Assembly: GCA_020444775.1 (NCBI GenBank) | Contig: JAGRHX010000642.1 | Span: 1-14,145, forward strand | Source of the DNA: Gammaproteobacteria bacterium | Lineage (GTDB): Bacteria > Pseudomonadota > Gammaproteobacteria > HK1 | Length of the DNA stretch: 14,145 bases | Reading direction: 5' to 3' | Shown here: piece after piece, positions 14,086-14,145 of the stretch | Layout of the letters: every line of letters starts with the position of its first letter | How positions within the stretch are numbered: position 1 is the first letter of the stretch | Notes under the pieces: generated by a model | Told to the model about the DNA's origin: nothing | Seen by the model: only the letters and a program-made list of their open reading frames with translations | Database searches by the model: none | Translations under genes and position numbers: made by a program

Positions 14086-14145
14086 GATTCAGTTCAGTCT
14101 CGTTGGTGTGGACGCGCGGTCACGGAATGGGCCACGCTGGCGCGG

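Overview
The window is GC-rich DNA packed with genes almost entirely on the plus strand, most likely from a Proteobacterium, probably a gammaproteobacterium. This is inferred from the gene families: a sigma-54 activator, an AlgE-like outer-membrane exporter and an MsbA-like ABC exporter. There are no RNA genes, mobile elements or CRISPR arrays. I read it as a glycan (exopolysaccharide or glycoconjugate) assembly and export locus of unfamiliar composition, followed by one unrelated convergent gene.

Layout. Positions 3-2675 hold a tightly coupled group. It comprises the C-terminal half of a sigma-54 enhancer-binding protein (cut by the window edge), a MurG/COG4671-like glycosyltransferase, and a small APH-fold kinase. 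Positions 2676-3029 are a control region without a convincing gene. It contains, in order, two GGAA-N2-TTCC dyads that together form a 15-nt inverted repeat, an exact match to the IHF consensus, and a good -24/-12 sigma-54 promoter. Positions 3030-13537 are then a seven-gene operon: a receiver-glycosyltransferase fusion, two GT4 glycosyltransferases, an ABC exporter, a large APH-fold kinase, an AlgE/alginate-export-like porin, and another large APH-fold kinase. Most junctions overlap (ATGA, TGATG or 26 nt). The convergent gene at 13576-14085 encodes a carboxymuconolactone decarboxylase-family protein.

How it may work together (inference). The activator encoded at the left edge would bind the paired dyads. 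With IHF bending the DNA, it would switch on the sigma-54 promoter at 2899-2914 and so the seven-gene operon. Four GT-B glycosyltransferases would build a glycan at the inner membrane. Three APH-fold proteins would phosphorylate sugars or the glycan. The ABC protein would move the product across the inner membrane and the AlgE-like barrel across the outer membrane. The receiver domain fused to one glycosyltransferase suggests a second, post-translational layer of control by phosphorylation. The window has no polymerase, GT2 synthase, epimerase, lyase or sugar-nucleotide enzyme, so the product cannot be named and should not be assumed to be alginate.
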